From Paenibacillus jilunlii (GTDB lineage Bacteria; Bacillota; Bacilli; Paenibacillales; Paenibacillaceae), in contig NZ_FNGM01000001.1 of the NCBI RefSeq assembly GCF_900102965.1, positions 602,053-666,052 on the forward strand: 64,000 nucleotides of DNA, given 5' to 3'. The translations under genes and the position numbers were made by a program. The notes below the pieces were generated by a model. It did not search any database. It saw only the letters and a list, made by a program, of their open reading frames with translations, and was not told where the DNA came from. Positions 53,440-63,417 of the stretch are shown here, piece by piece (the stretch's first letter is position 1; every line of letters begins with the position of its first letter).

Positions 53440-53796
53440 TTATCTGCCCACATAATGCGAGGTATATTTAAGCGGATACAGCAGCAGCCGCTTCTTGATC
53501 AAATAAATAATGGGATACAGCGATACTGCAAGCACTGTGGCGGAAGTCACCGGCGCATGCGGCGGGGTGATCCCGGAATAGTTCAGGCGCTGAGGCGGAA
53601 GAACTTTTGAGTGTGCCGTATGGGTACGGATGGGCTGAATGATTTTATGCTCATAGTGTTCTATTTCATATTGGCTGTGCTCTTGTTCACTGTTGTCAAT
53701 CAACGATAAATTTACCGCCAGAAGTGACAGCAGCATCAGTGGAAAAAGAGCAATTCTCAACACCCGAAACAAGGGGGAACGCGCTATATATATCAT
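53440..53796 (-). CDS. Small membrane protein of unknown function
   Basis: A 118-residue protein not recognised by me. A first hydrophobic segment at about 9-31 (VLRIALFPLMLLSLLAVNLSL) is followed by a polar, Glu/His-rich stretch (about 35-62), Pro-rich GITPPHAPVT, then a second hydrophobic segment at about 83-100. The ribosome binding site AAGGAGGTGATC is fully complementary to the 16S 3' end, implying strong translation. It lies upstream of khtTU on the same strand, 93 bases away, and diverges from the DUF2500 gene. It might correspond in position to khtS, but no similarity is evident. Confidence 0.6.
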   Translation of the reverse strand: MIYIARSPLFRVLRIALFPLMLLSLLAVNLSLIDNSEQEHSQYEIEHYEHKIIQPIRTHTAHSKVLPPQRLNYSGITPPHAPVTSATVLAVSLYPIIYLIKKRLLLYPLKYTSHYVGR

Positions 53797-53974
53797 CCTG
53801 GGATCACCTCCTTACTGTATCTTGTATATTAACCATAACATACGATCTTGGGGTGAGCCAAATTGAATCCTGATTTTTTTGCAAAAAATGAACACGAAAA
53901 AATGAAACCGGACCAGCTACACTGCGTAATTCGTAGTAAAATTAACTTTTTAAAAACAATTTGCAGAGGAAGAG

Positions 53975-54376
53975 ATGAATTTGAACGGATGGGGCAGTTT
54001 TAACGCCTTTGGCGGTTATCAGGAGCGCAGCGGATTTCAGAGCTTTGTACATGAAATGCCTTTGTTTTTCAAGCTTATGTTTTTACTGGTTATTGGATTT
54101 TTCGTCTTTGTTATTTTCAAATCCCTGAAGGTCTGGTTGTCCAATAACGCCAGTCCGCAACTCTCAGCGCAAGCAATTGCCGTAACCAAACGTACAGAGG
54201 TATGGGGCGGTTCCGGGGACTCCAGCGCAAGCACCAGCTATTATGTCACTTTTGAATTTCAGGATGGGCAACGGGTTGAGCTGATGGTGCCCGACAAGGA
54301 GTTCGGCCTCATTGTAGAGGGTGACAGGGGGCAGCTCAGCTATCAGGGAACCAGATTCAAAGGTTTTGTGCGCTGA
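53975..54376 (+). CDS. DUF2500-family protein
   Basis: A 133-residue membrane-anchored protein of the DUF2500 family, function unknown. A membrane helix is at about 31-51 (FKLMFLLVIGFFVFVIFKSL); the C-terminal half is a beta domain with QAIAVTKRTEVWGG, TSYYVTFEFQDGQRVELMV and GDRGQLSYQGTRFKGF. GAGGAAGAG precedes the ATG. It stands alone, 108 bases before the P-type ATPase. Confidence 0.85.
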   Translation: MNLNGWGSFNAFGGYQERSGFQSFVHEMPLFFKLMFLLVIGFFVFVIFKSLKVWLSNNASPQLSAQAIAVTKRTEVWGGSGDSSASTSYYVTFEFQDGQRVELMVPDKEFGLIVEGDRGQLSYQGTRFKGFVR

Positions 54377-54484
54377 AACCTTTGATAATTATCCATATCT
54401 TTTCAGAATCCTCCGGCTATTTTTGGGTAAAACTCCATATAAGAGGTAAGCCTATATCATGAAATAGGGGAAGGAGCTGCCAAA

Positions 54485-57184
54485 TTGAATCCAGAATCTG
54501 CAAAAGCACTGGTTAAAACCAGCGTTGCGTACCACACAATGAATACGGCTGAAGTGATGAAAAGACTGAACACCCGGGAGCAGGGATTGTCTCCGGATGA
54601 AGCCGCCCGACTGCTGGAGCGTTATGGCCGGAATGTGCTGAAGGAAACCCAGACGAAATCGCTGCTGGCCAAGTTTATTGAGCAGTTCAAAAATGTAATG
54701 ATATTTATCCTGCTGGCCGCCGCTGTCTTATCGGGAATCCTGGGTGAGTGGACAGATACAGTCATCATCCTGCTGGTTGTTGTCTTGAACGCGGTGCTGG
54801 GTGTCATTCAGGAAAACAAGGCTGAACAGGCGCTGGAGGCGCTCAAAAGCATGTCTTCGCCGCTCGCCAGGGTCCGCCGGAGCGGACAGGTCACTGAGAT
54901 TAAGAGCGAAGAGCTGGTGCCCGGAGATATTGTGCTGCTCGAAGCCGGTAATGTGGTTCCTGCCGACATAAGGCTGTTGGAGACGGCTTCGCTGCAGACC
55001 GAGGAGGCTGCGCTGACCGGCGAGTCTCTGCCGTCGGATAAACAGGCAGGTGCGCTTGAGGGCAATGATCTGGTGCTTGGTGACCGGACGAATATGGCTT
55101 ATATGAGCAGCAGTGTGACCTACGGCAGAGGTGTCGGTGTGGTGACAGCGACGGGAATGGAGACGGAGGTTGGACGGATCGCCGGATTCATCTCGGAGGC
55201 GGAAGCTGATGTCACCCCCTTGCAAAAGAAACTCGATGAGCTGGGGAAATACTTCACCTTCATTATTCTGGGGGTTTGCGTTGTCATATTTGCCGTCGGT
55301 TTGCTGGAGGGCCGGAATCTGCTGGATATGCTGCTCACTTCTATATCACTCGCAGTAGCCGCTATTCCTGAAGGGCTGCCAGCCATCGTGACCATCATAC
55401 TGGCACTCGGTGTGCAGCGGATGGCTAAGCGCAAAGCCATTATCCGCAAGCTCCCGGCGGTAGAGACGCTGGGCAGCACGGAAATTATCTGCTCCGACAA
55501 GACCGGAACGCTGACCCTGAACAAAATGACGGTGGAGAAGCTGTATGTAGACGGGCAAAAGGTGGATGCCGGCTCGTCCCTTGCCGGGCTTCATGGCAGT
55601 GAGCGGCTGGTGCAGGCGATGACGCTCTGCAATGACTCCAGCATCGACGAAGGCAAAGAGGCGGAGCAGACCAAAAGCGGCAAAGCTATCATTGGCGATC
55701 CGACAGAGACCGCACTTGTTGACTATGCGCTTAGCATAGGTACAGACAAGAGGGAACTGGAGCAGAAATATCCGCGTAAGGGCGAACTGCCCTTCGATTC
55801 GGACCGTAAGCTGATGACAACGATCCATGAGGTGGAAGACGGCCGCTTCCGGGTGCTGACCAAAGGAGCACCCGATGTGCTCCTCTCCAGATGCAGCCAC
55901 ATCTATGCAGGCGGTGAAGTGATCCCGCTGACGGAAGAGCATTCCCGCCAGATTACCGAGAATAACAAAGCACTGGCCGATGAAGCGCTGCGGGTGCTGG
56001 CTTTTGCCTTCCGGGATCATGATCAGTTGCCTGCTGATCTGTCTACGGAGAAGACTGAGCGTGAGCTGGTCTTTACGGGACTTGTCGGCATGATTGATCC
56101 GCCGCGGGACGAAGTGCGCGATGCCGTAGCGGTCTGCCGCAAAGCAGGCATCCGTCCGGTAATGATTACCGGAGACCACCGAGATACGGCAGCTGCCATT
56201 GCCATGAGGCTTGGAATCATCGAAGATGACAAGGCTGTACTCACAGGGCGTGAGCTGGATAAGATCAGCGAGCAGGATTTTGCCGAGAAGGTCAGTGACT
56301 ATTCCGTGTATGCCCGGGTCTCCCCGGAACATAAGGTACGGATTGTCAAAGCCTGGAGGCAGAAGGGCAAGATCGTAGCGATGACCGGTGATGGTGTCAA
56401 TGATGCACCTGCACTCAAAGCGGCCGACATCGGTGTAGGTATGGGGATTACGGGTACGGATGTCGCCAAGGGAGTATCAGACATGGTGCTTGCCGATGAC
56501 AACTTCACGACCATTGTAGTGGCTGTTGAAGAAGGGCGGAAGGTATACAGCAATATCCGTAAAGCGATCCAGTTCCTGCTCTCCGCCAACCTGGGCGAGG
56601 TGCTTACTCTCTTCATTGCCACTATGATTGGCTGGCGTATCCTTGAGCCGATCCATATTCTCTGGATCAATCTGGTAACAGATACCCTGCCTGCGCTGGC
56701 ACTGGGTCTGGAGAAGGCGGGAGCCGATGTGATGTCAAGAAAACCCCGCAAGTCCAGCAGCAGCATTTTTGCCGGAGGGGTCGGGGCGGGGATTATCTAT
56801 CAGGGGATCATTGAAGCAGCGTTGACACTGCTCGTCTATTATTGGGCGCATACCCATTACAACGAGGGTGTTGCGGTTACAATGGCTTTTGCAACCCTGG
56901 GCCTGCTGCAGATTACCCATGCGTTCAATGTCAGATCAAACACCAAGTCGCTGTTCCAGATCGGCTGGTTCACGAATCCTTACATGCTGGGTGCTTCTGT
57001 AATTTCCGGCCTTCTGCTGGTGCTGGTTATTATCATCCCGGGACTGAATGAATGGTTCGGTGTAAGCCATCTGAGCGGTTTGCAGTGGGGGATTGTCTGT
57101 GGAGCTGCCGCAGCGATTGTAGTAATTGTAGAGCTGGTGAAGATAGGGCTGCGAATCAGCGGGAAAAGTAAAAATTGGGATTAA
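54485..57184 (+). CDS. P2-type cation-transporting ATPase (calcium-type), second copy
   Basis: An 899-residue P-type ATPase of the same broad class as the 15563 gene. N-terminal cation-ATPase domain about 14-80, actuator with LTGESLP, PEGLP in segment 4, phosphorylation D338 in [13 protein letters not shown] nucleotide-binding site, GDGVNDAPA hinge, [13 protein letters not shown] in segment 6. The two pumps share all core motifs but differ in length and loops, so they are paralogues, not a recent duplication. Ca2+ is the likely substrate, but Mn2+ or mixed specificity cannot be excluded. The start is TTG with GGGAAGGAG upstream. It ends at a long hairpin shared with the convergent NlpC/P60 gene. 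Confidence 0.9.
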   Translation: MNPESAKALVKTSVAYHTMNTAEVMKRLNTREQGLSPDEAARLLERYGRNVLKETQTKSLLAKFIEQFKNVMIFILLAAAVLSGILGEWTDTVIILLVVVLNAVLGVIQENKAEQALEALKSMSSPLARVRRSGQVTEIKSEELVPGDIVLLEAGNVVPADIRLLETASLQTEEAALTGESLPSDKQAGALEGNDLVLGDRTNMAYMSSSVTYGRGVGVVTATGMETEVGRIAGFISEAEADVTPLQKKLDELGKYFTFIILGVCVVIFAVGLLEGRNLLDMLLTSISLAVAAIPEGLPAIVTIILALGVQRMAKRKAIIRKLPAVETLGSTEIICSDKTGTLTLNKMTVEKLYVDGQKVDAGSSLAGLHGSERLVQAMTLCNDSSIDEGKEAEQTKSGKAIIGDPTETALVDYALSIGTDKRELEQKYPRKGELPFDSDRKLMTTIHEVEDGRFRVLTKGAPDVLLSRCSHIYAGGEVIPLTEEHSRQITENNKALADEALRVLAFAFRDHDQLPADLSTEKTERELVFTGLVGMIDPPRDEVRDAVAVCRKAGIRPVMITGDHRDTAAAIAMRLGIIEDDKAVLTGRELDKISEQDFAEKVSDYSVYARVSPEHKVRIVKAWRQKGKIVAMTGDGVNDAPALKAADIGVGMGITGTDVAKGVSDMVLADDNFTTIVVAVEEGRKVYSNIRKAIQFLLSANLGEVLTLFIATMIGWRILEPIHILWINLVTDTLPALALGLEKAGADVMSRKPRKSSSSIFAGGVGAGIIYQGIIEAALTLLVYYWAHTHYNEGVAVTMAFATLGLLQITHAFNVRSNTKSLFQIGWFTNPYMLGASVISGLLLVLVIIIPGLNEWFGVSHLSGLQWGIVCGAAAAIVVIVELVKIGLRISGKSKNWD

Positions 57185-57242
57185 TCCAGCCGCTGAACCA
57201 CACGCAGCTACAATAGCGTGAAGCTGATCGTTATATAGAAAA

Positions 57243-57295
57243 AATGCAAGGAGATCTTGAGCTTCGGCTGTCCGAAGTCCGGATCTCCTTGCATT
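57243..57295. terminator. Long hairpin terminator between convergent genes
   Basis: AATGCAAGGAGATC (57243-57256) pairs perfectly with GATCTCCTTGCATT (57282-57295), with an inner CTTCGG/CCGAAG stem. A-rich left and T-rich right flanks suit both directions. Confidence 0.88.
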
Positions 57296-57321
57296 GTTAT
57301 TGGGGCCAAGTTGGGGGCGGG

Positions 57322-58272
57322 TTAGAGCACTCTCTGCATATGCAGGGTGACATTGCTCCAATAACCGCTGTCCAGATCGCTGATCTGCACGCCAGGATCA
57401 CCCCATGTGTGAATGAACTTGCCGTCTCCGATGTAGATGCCGACATGTCCCGGAACCGCATCACTCTCAAAACGTCCGGGCACTGTGAAGAAGATAAGGT
57501 CGCCTACTTCAAGTTCACTGCGGCTGACCCGTCTGCCCTGATTATCCTGGTCTTTGGCTAAACGGGGCAGATCCACTCCGAATTTTTTGAAGACATGCCG
57601 GGTAAAAGAGGAACAGTCGAACCGCTTGGTTTCTTCATAAGGACCTGCACCGAATTCATAAGGGACGCCCAGGAACTTCTTGGCATAGGCTACCAGTTCG
57701 CTGCTGTCAGCAGCAGACAGACTCTGAATATGCAGGGACTTCGGCTGTTCAGTTGTTCCTGAATTCGTCCCGCTGCTTGTTCCGGTATTTCCGTTGTCCT
57801 TACGATCCGAAGGAGAAGCGACGTTGATCTCACCGGTACTAGGGTTCCAGCCGACCTCTGTTTGCAGCAGCTTGGATAATGCAGTTGGAGTAATATAGAT
57901 CTGGCCATTCCTGCGCACCGGGGCATCCGGCAGCGTTATCTTTTGTCCCAAAGAGAACACGTGGGTAGAATCCGGATGAAGCATATACATAACATCGGTA
58001 TATCCGATTTTGGCATAACCGCCGCTGGAAGTATCATCCTTCATCCGGTAGCCAATGGACGCTGCTGCAGGTTTCAAGGGAATCCAATATTTCCCCTGGC
58101 TGTCGGTGAAGGAGGATTTTTCATAGTAGCTCCCTGAAAGTGATCCGGCAGGAGTCATTGAATTGACCTTAGGCTTCTGGTCGGTTTTATTGTAGCTGCA
58201 AGCGGGGGTAGATACCATGGCCGAAGTCAGCAAAACAGCGGCGGCAATGGATTTTACAGGTTTCAAGGTCAT
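57322..58272 (-). CDS. NlpC/P60 cell-wall hydrolase with N-terminal copper-amine-oxidase-N-like domain
   Basis: A 316-residue exported protein. A signal segment (about 8-25) ends in TPAC, a weak lipobox; plain cleavage is an alternative. Residues about 55-150 resemble the copper amine oxidase N-terminal (stalk) domain often found in Paenibacillus surface proteins. A Ser/Thr/Gly-rich linker (about 157-180) leads to the NlpC/P60 peptidase (about 190-316) with catalytic Cys in RFDCSSFTRHVF, His in VPGHVGIYIG and a second His in FIHTWGD. It should cut D-Glu-meso-DAP bonds in wall peptides. ATG 58272 was preferred because GGAG lies 9 bases before it; longer frames lack a site. Confidence 0.88.
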   Translation of the reverse strand: MTLKPVKSIAAAVLLTSAMVSTPACSYNKTDQKPKVNSMTPAGSLSGSYYEKSSFTDSQGKYWIPLKPAAASIGYRMKDDTSSGGYAKIGYTDVMYMLHPDSTHVFSLGQKITLPDAPVRRNGQIYITPTALSKLLQTEVGWNPSTGEINVASPSDRKDNGNTGTSSGTNSGTTEQPKSLHIQSLSAADSSELVAYAKKFLGVPYEFGAGPYEETKRFDCSSFTRHVFKKFGVDLPRLAKDQDNQGRRVSRSELEVGDLIFFTVPGRFESDAVPGHVGIYIGDGKFIHTWGDPGVQISDLDSGYWSNVTLHMQRVL

Positions 58273-58433
58273 TTTGGCACGCTCCATGTTCAAACTGTAA
58301 TTAAAGTTTGCGCGCGCAGGTTTTTTTTTATGTAGAAGGAATTTAGGCAATCTATGTCAAAGGAACCCTGCATGAAGCTGTTCATTGTCCGTCTTTGTGC
58401 GTTTATTGTAAATTGTGGTGGTACTATAAGTGA

Positions 58434-58462
58434 TTGACGGAAAATCAACCTTTATATAAGAT
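58434..58462 (+). promoter_or_regulatory. Probable sigma-A promoter of the ABC importer operon
   Basis: TTGACG and TAAGAT are spaced by 17 bases, about 140 bases before the substrate-binding protein gene. Confidence 0.5.
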
Positions 58463-58602
58463 AAGTTTATTATAGTAACGATTTGGTGCAGGTTTCGCGG
58501 GAGCTTATGCTTTAACGCTTTTATAGATAAAAGCAATACTGCTGAGTCGCTACTACCGGGACACGCGCTGAATCCGTAAAAAGAAGAAGAGGGGTTTATA
58601 AG
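58463..58602 (+). other. Untranslated leader of the ABC importer operon
   Basis: About 140 bases between promoter and start. It contains short hairpin options (GCTTTAACGCTTTTATAGAT region) but I match it to no known riboswitch, and no T-box GGTGGNACCGCG is seen. The rest of the 58273-58602 gap holds only the divergent promoters. Confidence 0.35.
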
Positions 58603-59625
58603 ATGAAAACAAAAAAATTATGGCTTGGTTTAAGCCTAAGCCTGATGCTGGCGGCTACCGCCTGCGGCACAAACAATAAAACAGCAGACTCTGGCGGCTC
58701 TGACACGAAGTCCTACAAAATTGCCATCTCCCAGTATGTGGAGCACCCTTCACTGGATGCGACCAGAGAAGGATTCATGGCAGCGCTGAAAGACGCTGGA
58801 ATCGCGGAAGGCAAGAATCTGAAGGTAGATCTGGAGAATGCCCAGGCAGACGCTTCCAATAACCTGTCCATCGCCCAAAAAATTGCCGCAGATAAGAATG
58901 ATCTCGTGCTGGGGATCGCCACACCTTCGGCACAAGCTTTAGTACAGGCTGGAAGCAAGGACACGCCGGTTCTGTTCGCGGCAGTAACCGATCCGATCGA
59001 CGCTAAGATCGTAACGGATCTGGAGCATCCCGGCGGCAATGTATCCGGAGCGTCAGACACTAACCCGGAGGCGACCACCCGCCTGATGACCTTCATCGCC
59101 GAACAGTTCCCAAAGGTCAAAAAGCTGGGTCTGATCATCAATGAAGGAGAACCGAATGCGGTAGTTATGGCTGATACTGCCAAGAAAGAGCTGGACAAGC
59201 ATGGGATCGAGCTGGTCAAAGCGGCCATCACCAACACTTCGGAAGTAAAACAGGCGGCGGAGTCGCTTGTTGGCCGTGTGGACGCCTTGTACATCACGCT
59301 GGACAATTCGGTTGTAAGCGCAGTTGACACGATCATTCAGACTGCGAATGACAACAAAATCCCATTTTTCTCTGCAGACCGTGATACGGTGGAGAAGGGG
59401 GCTTTTGCAACCGTAGGCTTCAAATATTATGATCATGGCTACCAGGTTGGCCAAATGGCTGTGGAGGTGCTGAAGAACGGTGCCAAGCCGGGTGACATGA
59501 AGGTGGCTATGCAGGAGAAGCTGGATCTTATTATCAACTTGAAAGCAGCGGCGGCGCAGGGAGTTGAAGTGACGGATGCCATGAAGGCCGAAGTCTCCGA
59601 TCCGGATAACAATATTATTCAATAA
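58603..59625 (+). CDS. ABC importer substrate-binding lipoprotein (ABC_sub_bind / TrpX-like)
   Basis: A 340-residue lipoprotein. The signal peptide (MKTKKLWLGLSLSLMLAATA) ends at C21. The mature part is of the ABC_sub_bind family: YKIAISQYVEHPSLDATREG is the typical first strand, with PVLFAAVTDPIDAKIV and GVSDTNP-like (GASDTNPEATTR) motifs. Members bind tryptophan or other aromatic or small ligands (TrpX in streptococci); the ligand here is unknown. AGAAGAGGGG precedes the ATG. It heads a three-gene operon with permease and ATPase. Confidence 0.9.
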   Translation: MKTKKLWLGLSLSLMLAATACGTNNKTADSGGSDTKSYKIAISQYVEHPSLDATREGFMAALKDAGIAEGKNLKVDLENAQADASNNLSIAQKIAADKNDLVLGIATPSAQALVQAGSKDTPVLFAAVTDPIDAKIVTDLEHPGGNVSGASDTNPEATTRLMTFIAEQFPKVKKLGLIINEGEPNAVVMADTAKKELDKHGIELVKAAITNTSEVKQAAESLVGRVDALYITLDNSVVSAVDTIIQTANDNKIPFFSADRDTVEKGAFATVGFKYYDHGYQVGQMAVEVLKNGAKPGDMKVAMQEKLDLIINLKAAAAQGVEVTDAMKAEVSDPDNNIIQ

Positions 59626-59693
59626 ATTATAGACATTATAATGGGGTGCTTCCGCGAGGAACGCCCCTTGCCGCTTGAGGGAGGAAGTCAGCG

Positions 59694-60620
59694 ATGGTTG
59701 ATTCAATACTTGGAGCCGTGGAAATGGGCTTGCTGTATGCTTTTATGGCTTTAGGGGTATATATTACATTCCGTATTCTTGATTTTCCGGATTTGACTGT
59801 GGATGGAAGCTTCACGACCGGCGGAGCGATTGCCGCAGTGATGATTACGCATGGCTACGCGCCATGGCTGGCGACGATCTGTGCGCTTGCTGGCGGAATG
59901 GCAGCGGGGATGTGTACCGGTCTGCTGCACACCAAGGGTAAGATCAATGGCCTGCTGTCCGGGATTCTGATGATGATTGCACTGTATTCCATTAACCTGC
60001 GGATTCTGGTGAAGCCCAATGTGTCACTTATGGGGGAGGATTCTTTATTTACCTCTATGAACCCGCTCCTGGTAATGCCGTTTGTAATGATTGCCGTTAA
60101 AATCCTGATGGATCTGTTCCTGCGCACTGATCTGGGTCTGGCCCTGCGGGCAACCGGAGATAATGCACGGATGATCCGCAGCTTCGGTGTCAATACAGAC
60201 ACGACTACCATTCTTGGAATCAGCCTGTCCAATGGGATGGTGGCATTATCGGGTGCCCTGATCGCCCAGTATTCTTCCTTTGCCGATTCGACAATGGGGA
60301 TAGGCATGATCGTAATCGGCTTGGCTTCAGTCATTATCGGCGAGGCGATTTTTGGAGCCGGGAATGTGTTCCGGGCAACTCTGGCAGTCATCCTGGGCTC
60401 CATTGTCTACCGTATCGTTGTGGCGCTGGCCCTGCGGGTTCCTTGGCTGCAGGCCTCGGATCTGAAGCTGATTACCGCAATCATCGTTATTATTGCACTT
60501 GTCTTCCCGTCCATCCAGCGTTTCATGAAGCAGAACCGCCTGGCGCGCAGACGCAGCCTGGAGCTTGCGAATCAGGCACGGGCCGGCAAGAAAGGGGGGG
60601 CAGCCGATGCTAAAGCTTGA
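59694..60620 (+). CDS. ABC importer permease (TrpY-like, branched-chain-type fold)
   Basis: A 308-residue membrane protein of the BPD_transp_2 family with about 8-9 segments. Key regions are MGLLYAFMALGVYITFRILD, PDLTVDGSFTTGGAIAAVM and LGLALRATGDNARMIRSFGV, the last being the EAA-like loop that docks the ATPase. The C-terminus is basic. It lies 68 bases after the binding-protein gene with GGGAGGAAG upstream, and overlaps the ATPase gene by 14 bases. Confidence 0.92.
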   Translation: MVDSILGAVEMGLLYAFMALGVYITFRILDFPDLTVDGSFTTGGAIAAVMITHGYAPWLATICALAGGMAAGMCTGLLHTKGKINGLLSGILMMIALYSINLRILVKPNVSLMGEDSLFTSMNPLLVMPFVMIAVKILMDLFLRTDLGLALRATGDNARMIRSFGVNTDTTTILGISLSNGMVALSGALIAQYSSFADSTMGIGMIVIGLASVIIGEAIFGAGNVFRATLAVILGSIVYRIVVALALRVPWLQASDLKLITAIIVIIALVFPSIQRFMKQNRLARRRSLELANQARAGKKGGAADAKA

Positions 60621-61401
60621 CCATGTCTCCAAGCTGTTCAATCCGGGCACCCCGGATGAGAAAATTGCGCTGCTCGGTATTGACCTTGAGCTGCGGGCCG
60701 GAGATTTCGTAACCGTCATCGGCAGCAACGGTGCCGGGAAGTCCACATTGATGAATGTGATATCGGGCGTAATGAAACCCGATCTTGGGGAAGTGCGCAT
60801 TGAAGGCACTTCGATCAGCGGACAGTCCGAATTCCAGCGGGCCCGCTGGATCGGCCGGGTCTTTCAGGATCCAATGGCCGGCACGGCTCCTCATATGACG
60901 ATTGAGGAGAATCTGGCGATGGCCTACAAGCGGGGCCAGGGCCGGGGCTTGTCCTTCGGCGTCTCGGCTGCACGCCGGACCTTGTTCCGCGAGCAGCTGA
61001 GCCGGCTTGGCATCGGCCTGGAGAACCGGCTGCGGGCCAAGGTAGGGCTGCTCTCCGGTGGAGAGCGGCAGGCGCTGAGCCTGCTTATGGCGACCTTCAC
61101 CCAGCCGCAGATTCTGCTGCTGGATGAGCATACAGCCGCGCTTGATCCCGCGCGCGCTGAACTCATCACCCGCTTAACCGAGTCCATTGTCCGCGAGCTG
61201 AAGCTGACGACACTGATGGTTACCCATAACATGGAGCAGGCTATCCGGCTTGGCAACCGTCTGATTATGATGGATAAGGGCAGCATTATTCTCGATATCG
61301 ATGAAGACCGCAAACAGGATCTCACTGTAGAGCGGCTGCTCGGTGAATTCGAGGGCATCAGCGGGCATAAGCTGGCAGATGACCGGATGATGCTGGGGTA
61401 A
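60607..61401 (+). CDS. ABC importer ATP-binding protein (TrpZ-like)
   Basis: A 264-residue ABC ATPase. Walker A GSNGAGKST near residue 40, Q-loop in RVFQDPMAG, signature LSGGERQALSL, Walker B ILLLDEHTAALD and the switch His in MVTHNMEQA. A longer frame begins upstream at 60565; ATG 60607 has AAGGGGGGG before it and gives a standard N-terminus. It ends with a terminator. The three genes form a complete importer. Confidence 0.94.
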   Translation: MLKLDHVSKLFNPGTPDEKIALLGIDLELRAGDFVTVIGSNGAGKSTLMNVISGVMKPDLGEVRIEGTSISGQSEFQRARWIGRVFQDPMAGTAPHMTIEENLAMAYKRGQGRGLSFGVSAARRTLFREQLSRLGIGLENRLRAKVGLLSGGERQALSLLMATFTQPQILLLDEHTAALDPARAELITRLTESIVRELKLTTLMVTHNMEQAIRLGNRLIMMDKGSIILDIDEDRKQDLTVERLLGEFEGISGHKLADDRMMLG

Positions 61402-61425
61402 GTAAAGCTGAATTTAGAGAGAATC

Positions 61426-61476
61426 AAAAACTTGGAATGCAGTCAAATGTGGCTGCTTTTCCAAGTTTTTTTGGTT
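61426..61476 (+). terminator. Intrinsic terminator after ABC importer operon
   Basis: AAAAACTTGGAA (61426-61437) pairs with TTCCAAGTTTTT (61459-61470), with an inner CAG/CTG pair, followed by more T. Confidence 0.9.
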
Positions 61477-61611
61477 TATATTTCCATGGGAGGCACTTTC
61501 GATTAAGATAGTATCAAATGTATAGTTTACATCATGCTTTATCATTTTAGTATTTACTGTAACGATTCAAGCCCAATGCTGTCCGTTTGAAGAATCCACA
61601 GAGAAAGCAGA

Positions 61612-63417
61612 GTGAGCCGCATGTTGTTATTTAAAAATAAGAGCGCTTTCAAAAACCCGGGAATCTTTAACAAAATGATTATGCTGATTTCGTTTTTGCT
61701 GCTGCTGTCCTTTTTGTTCTCATTAATCTTCCTCCAGTACGTCTACCGCATTTATGACCACCAGATTTATGAGAAGGCATCAGAGGTGCTGGGGATGTCC
61801 TCAGTCAGTATCGAGAACGAGCTGAAGGAGCTGGAACAGCTGTCGTTCACGGTGGTGTCGGATGAACAAATTCAGAACTGCCTGCGGCAGCTTTTGGACA
61901 ATCCTTCGCCTTACGAGAGGCAGCTGCTGCATAACAAGATTATCAACCGGCTAGTGGCCTTTGCGGGTGCGGAGAAATATGTATATTCGATGATACTAAT
62001 GGATGCCAATGACGGTGTGATGACAGCCGGCAACCGGGAGTGGCTGTCTGAAACCCTGCAGGATCAGCTCAAACCGCTCGCTGTCGCAGGTGCCGGCAGC
62101 AATATTTGGTACACCCAGGGCAGCAAAAATTCACTGCTCGCGGTGCGGCAGATTAAATCGTATACCGGGTCCACCTTCACCCTGGATAATCTGGGGACGC
62201 TTGTCATCCGTATCCGCGTCGAGCGGATTATTGCCGACAGCACCATTATCGCCGGGGACGGCGGACAGCTGATCGTAGTGGATAAGGGAACCGGACGGTC
62301 CGTTTATCCCGGAGAACCGCTGCTGCTCCCCGGGGAGCTGGCCAGAGAAGTACAGCGCCCGGAAGCGTATCGGACCGTCGGCTACAGCAAGGGCACGTAT
62401 TTTGTGACCAAAACCAATTCCTCGTACATGGACTGGACATACATCAATGCTACTCCGTTCAATGAAATGTTCAGGCAAATCACGTTTGTCAAAAGACTGG
62501 TCGTGTTCATTTTTGGCTGTATTCTGCTGCTGGGTCTGCTGCTGGGATACCGGCTGGCCCGGAGTATAGTGCGTCCCATCTCCAAGCTGACAGAGAAGAT
62601 GCGGCGGATCGAAAAGGGGGACCTGGACAATCTGGAGGAGCAGGCGCTCGGCTTTGTCTCGCAGACTGCGCAGGATGAAGTGAGCCAGCTCAACCGGACC
62701 TTCCAAATGATGATCCGCCGCATCCGGGAGCTGATTGATGAGAATTATGCCAAGCAGCTGGTGATCCGGGAAACGGAGCTGAAGGCGCTTCAGGCCCAGA
62801 TCAATCCCCATTTTCTGTACAATACGCTGGAATCCATCAACTGGCTGGCAAAGGTCAACAAGCAGAAGCAGATATCAGAGATGGTCGAGGCGCTGGGTTT
62901 CCTGCTGCGCAGCTCAATCGGACTGAAAGATCCGCTCATTTCATTGGAAAAAGAGCTGAACATCGTCCGCAGCTATGTGATTATCCAGCGGACGCGCTTT
63001 GAGGAAAGGCTTGATTTCCGGCTGGATGTGCCGGACGGTCTGCTGGATGCGCTGATTCCCAAGCTTACACTGCAGCCGCTGGTGGAGAACGCGATCCGTT
63101 ATGCGCTGGAGCCGAACATCGGGGCCTGCATCATCTCCATTTCCATTTCCCGCACGGAGGATGGCCTGGATCTGCGGGTCAGTGACAACGGGCCGGGCAT
63201 GACGGCTGAATTCATCCGCGAACTGGAGCAGGGCCGGATTCAGACCCGCGGTGAAGGGATTGGACTGGCGAATATTACGGAGCGCATCCGGATTGTTTTT
63301 GGGCAGGAATGGGGAACCGGGATTGAGAGCAGACCGGGCAAAGGCACGACGATTCATGTGCATATCCCGTATGTGAGAGGAGAATACAGACATGTACAAA
63401 TTACTGCTGGTGGATGA
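61612..63417 (+). CDS. YesM-type sensor histidine kinase
   Basis: A 601-residue membrane kinase of the YesM/LytS-like class common in Paenibacillus sugar-responsive systems. Membrane segments at about 22-44 and about 298-318 flank an extracellular dCache-like sensor; HAMP follows at about 320-375. The His_kinase domain has phospho-acceptor H400 in QINPHFLYNTLES, and the ATPase domain has QPLVENAIRYAL and GIGLANI. GTG 61612 and ATG 61621 are both possible; neither has a strong site. Its end overlaps the response regulator by 26 bases. Such pairs usually control a neighbouring carbohydrate ABC operon, which would lie beyond the window. Confidence 0.9.
   Translation: MSRMLLFKNKSAFKNPGIFNKMIMLISFLLLLSFLFSLIFLQYVYRIYDHQIYEKASEVLGMSSVSIENELKELEQLSFTVVSDEQIQNCLRQLLDNPSPYERQLLHNKIINRLVAFAGAEKYVYSMILMDANDGVMTAGNREWLSETLQDQLKPLAVAGAGSNIWYTQGSKNSLLAVRQIKSYTGSTFTLDNLGTLVIRIRVERIIADSTIIAGDGGQLIVVDKGTGRSVYPGEPLLLPGELAREVQRPEAYRTVGYSKGTYFVTKTNSSYMDWTYINATPFNEMFRQITFVKRLVVFIFGCILLLGLLLGYRLARSIVRPISKLTEKMRRIEKGDLDNLEEQALGFVSQTAQDEVSQLNRTFQMMIRRIRELIDENYAKQLVIRETELKALQAQINPHFLYNTLESINWLAKVNKQKQISEMVEALGFLLRSSIGLKDPLISLEKELNIVRSYVIIQRTRFEERLDFRLDVPDGLLDALIPKLTLQPLVENAIRYALEPNIGACIISISISRTEDGLDLRVSDNGPGMTAEFIRELEQGRIQTRGEGIGLANITERIRIVFGQEWGTGIESRPGKGTTIHVHIPYVRGEYRHVQITAGG

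Noticed and set aside
58463-58602. T-box or purine riboswitch before the ABC importer
   Set aside because: The T-box core and purine aptamer landmarks are not present; only a generic leader remains.
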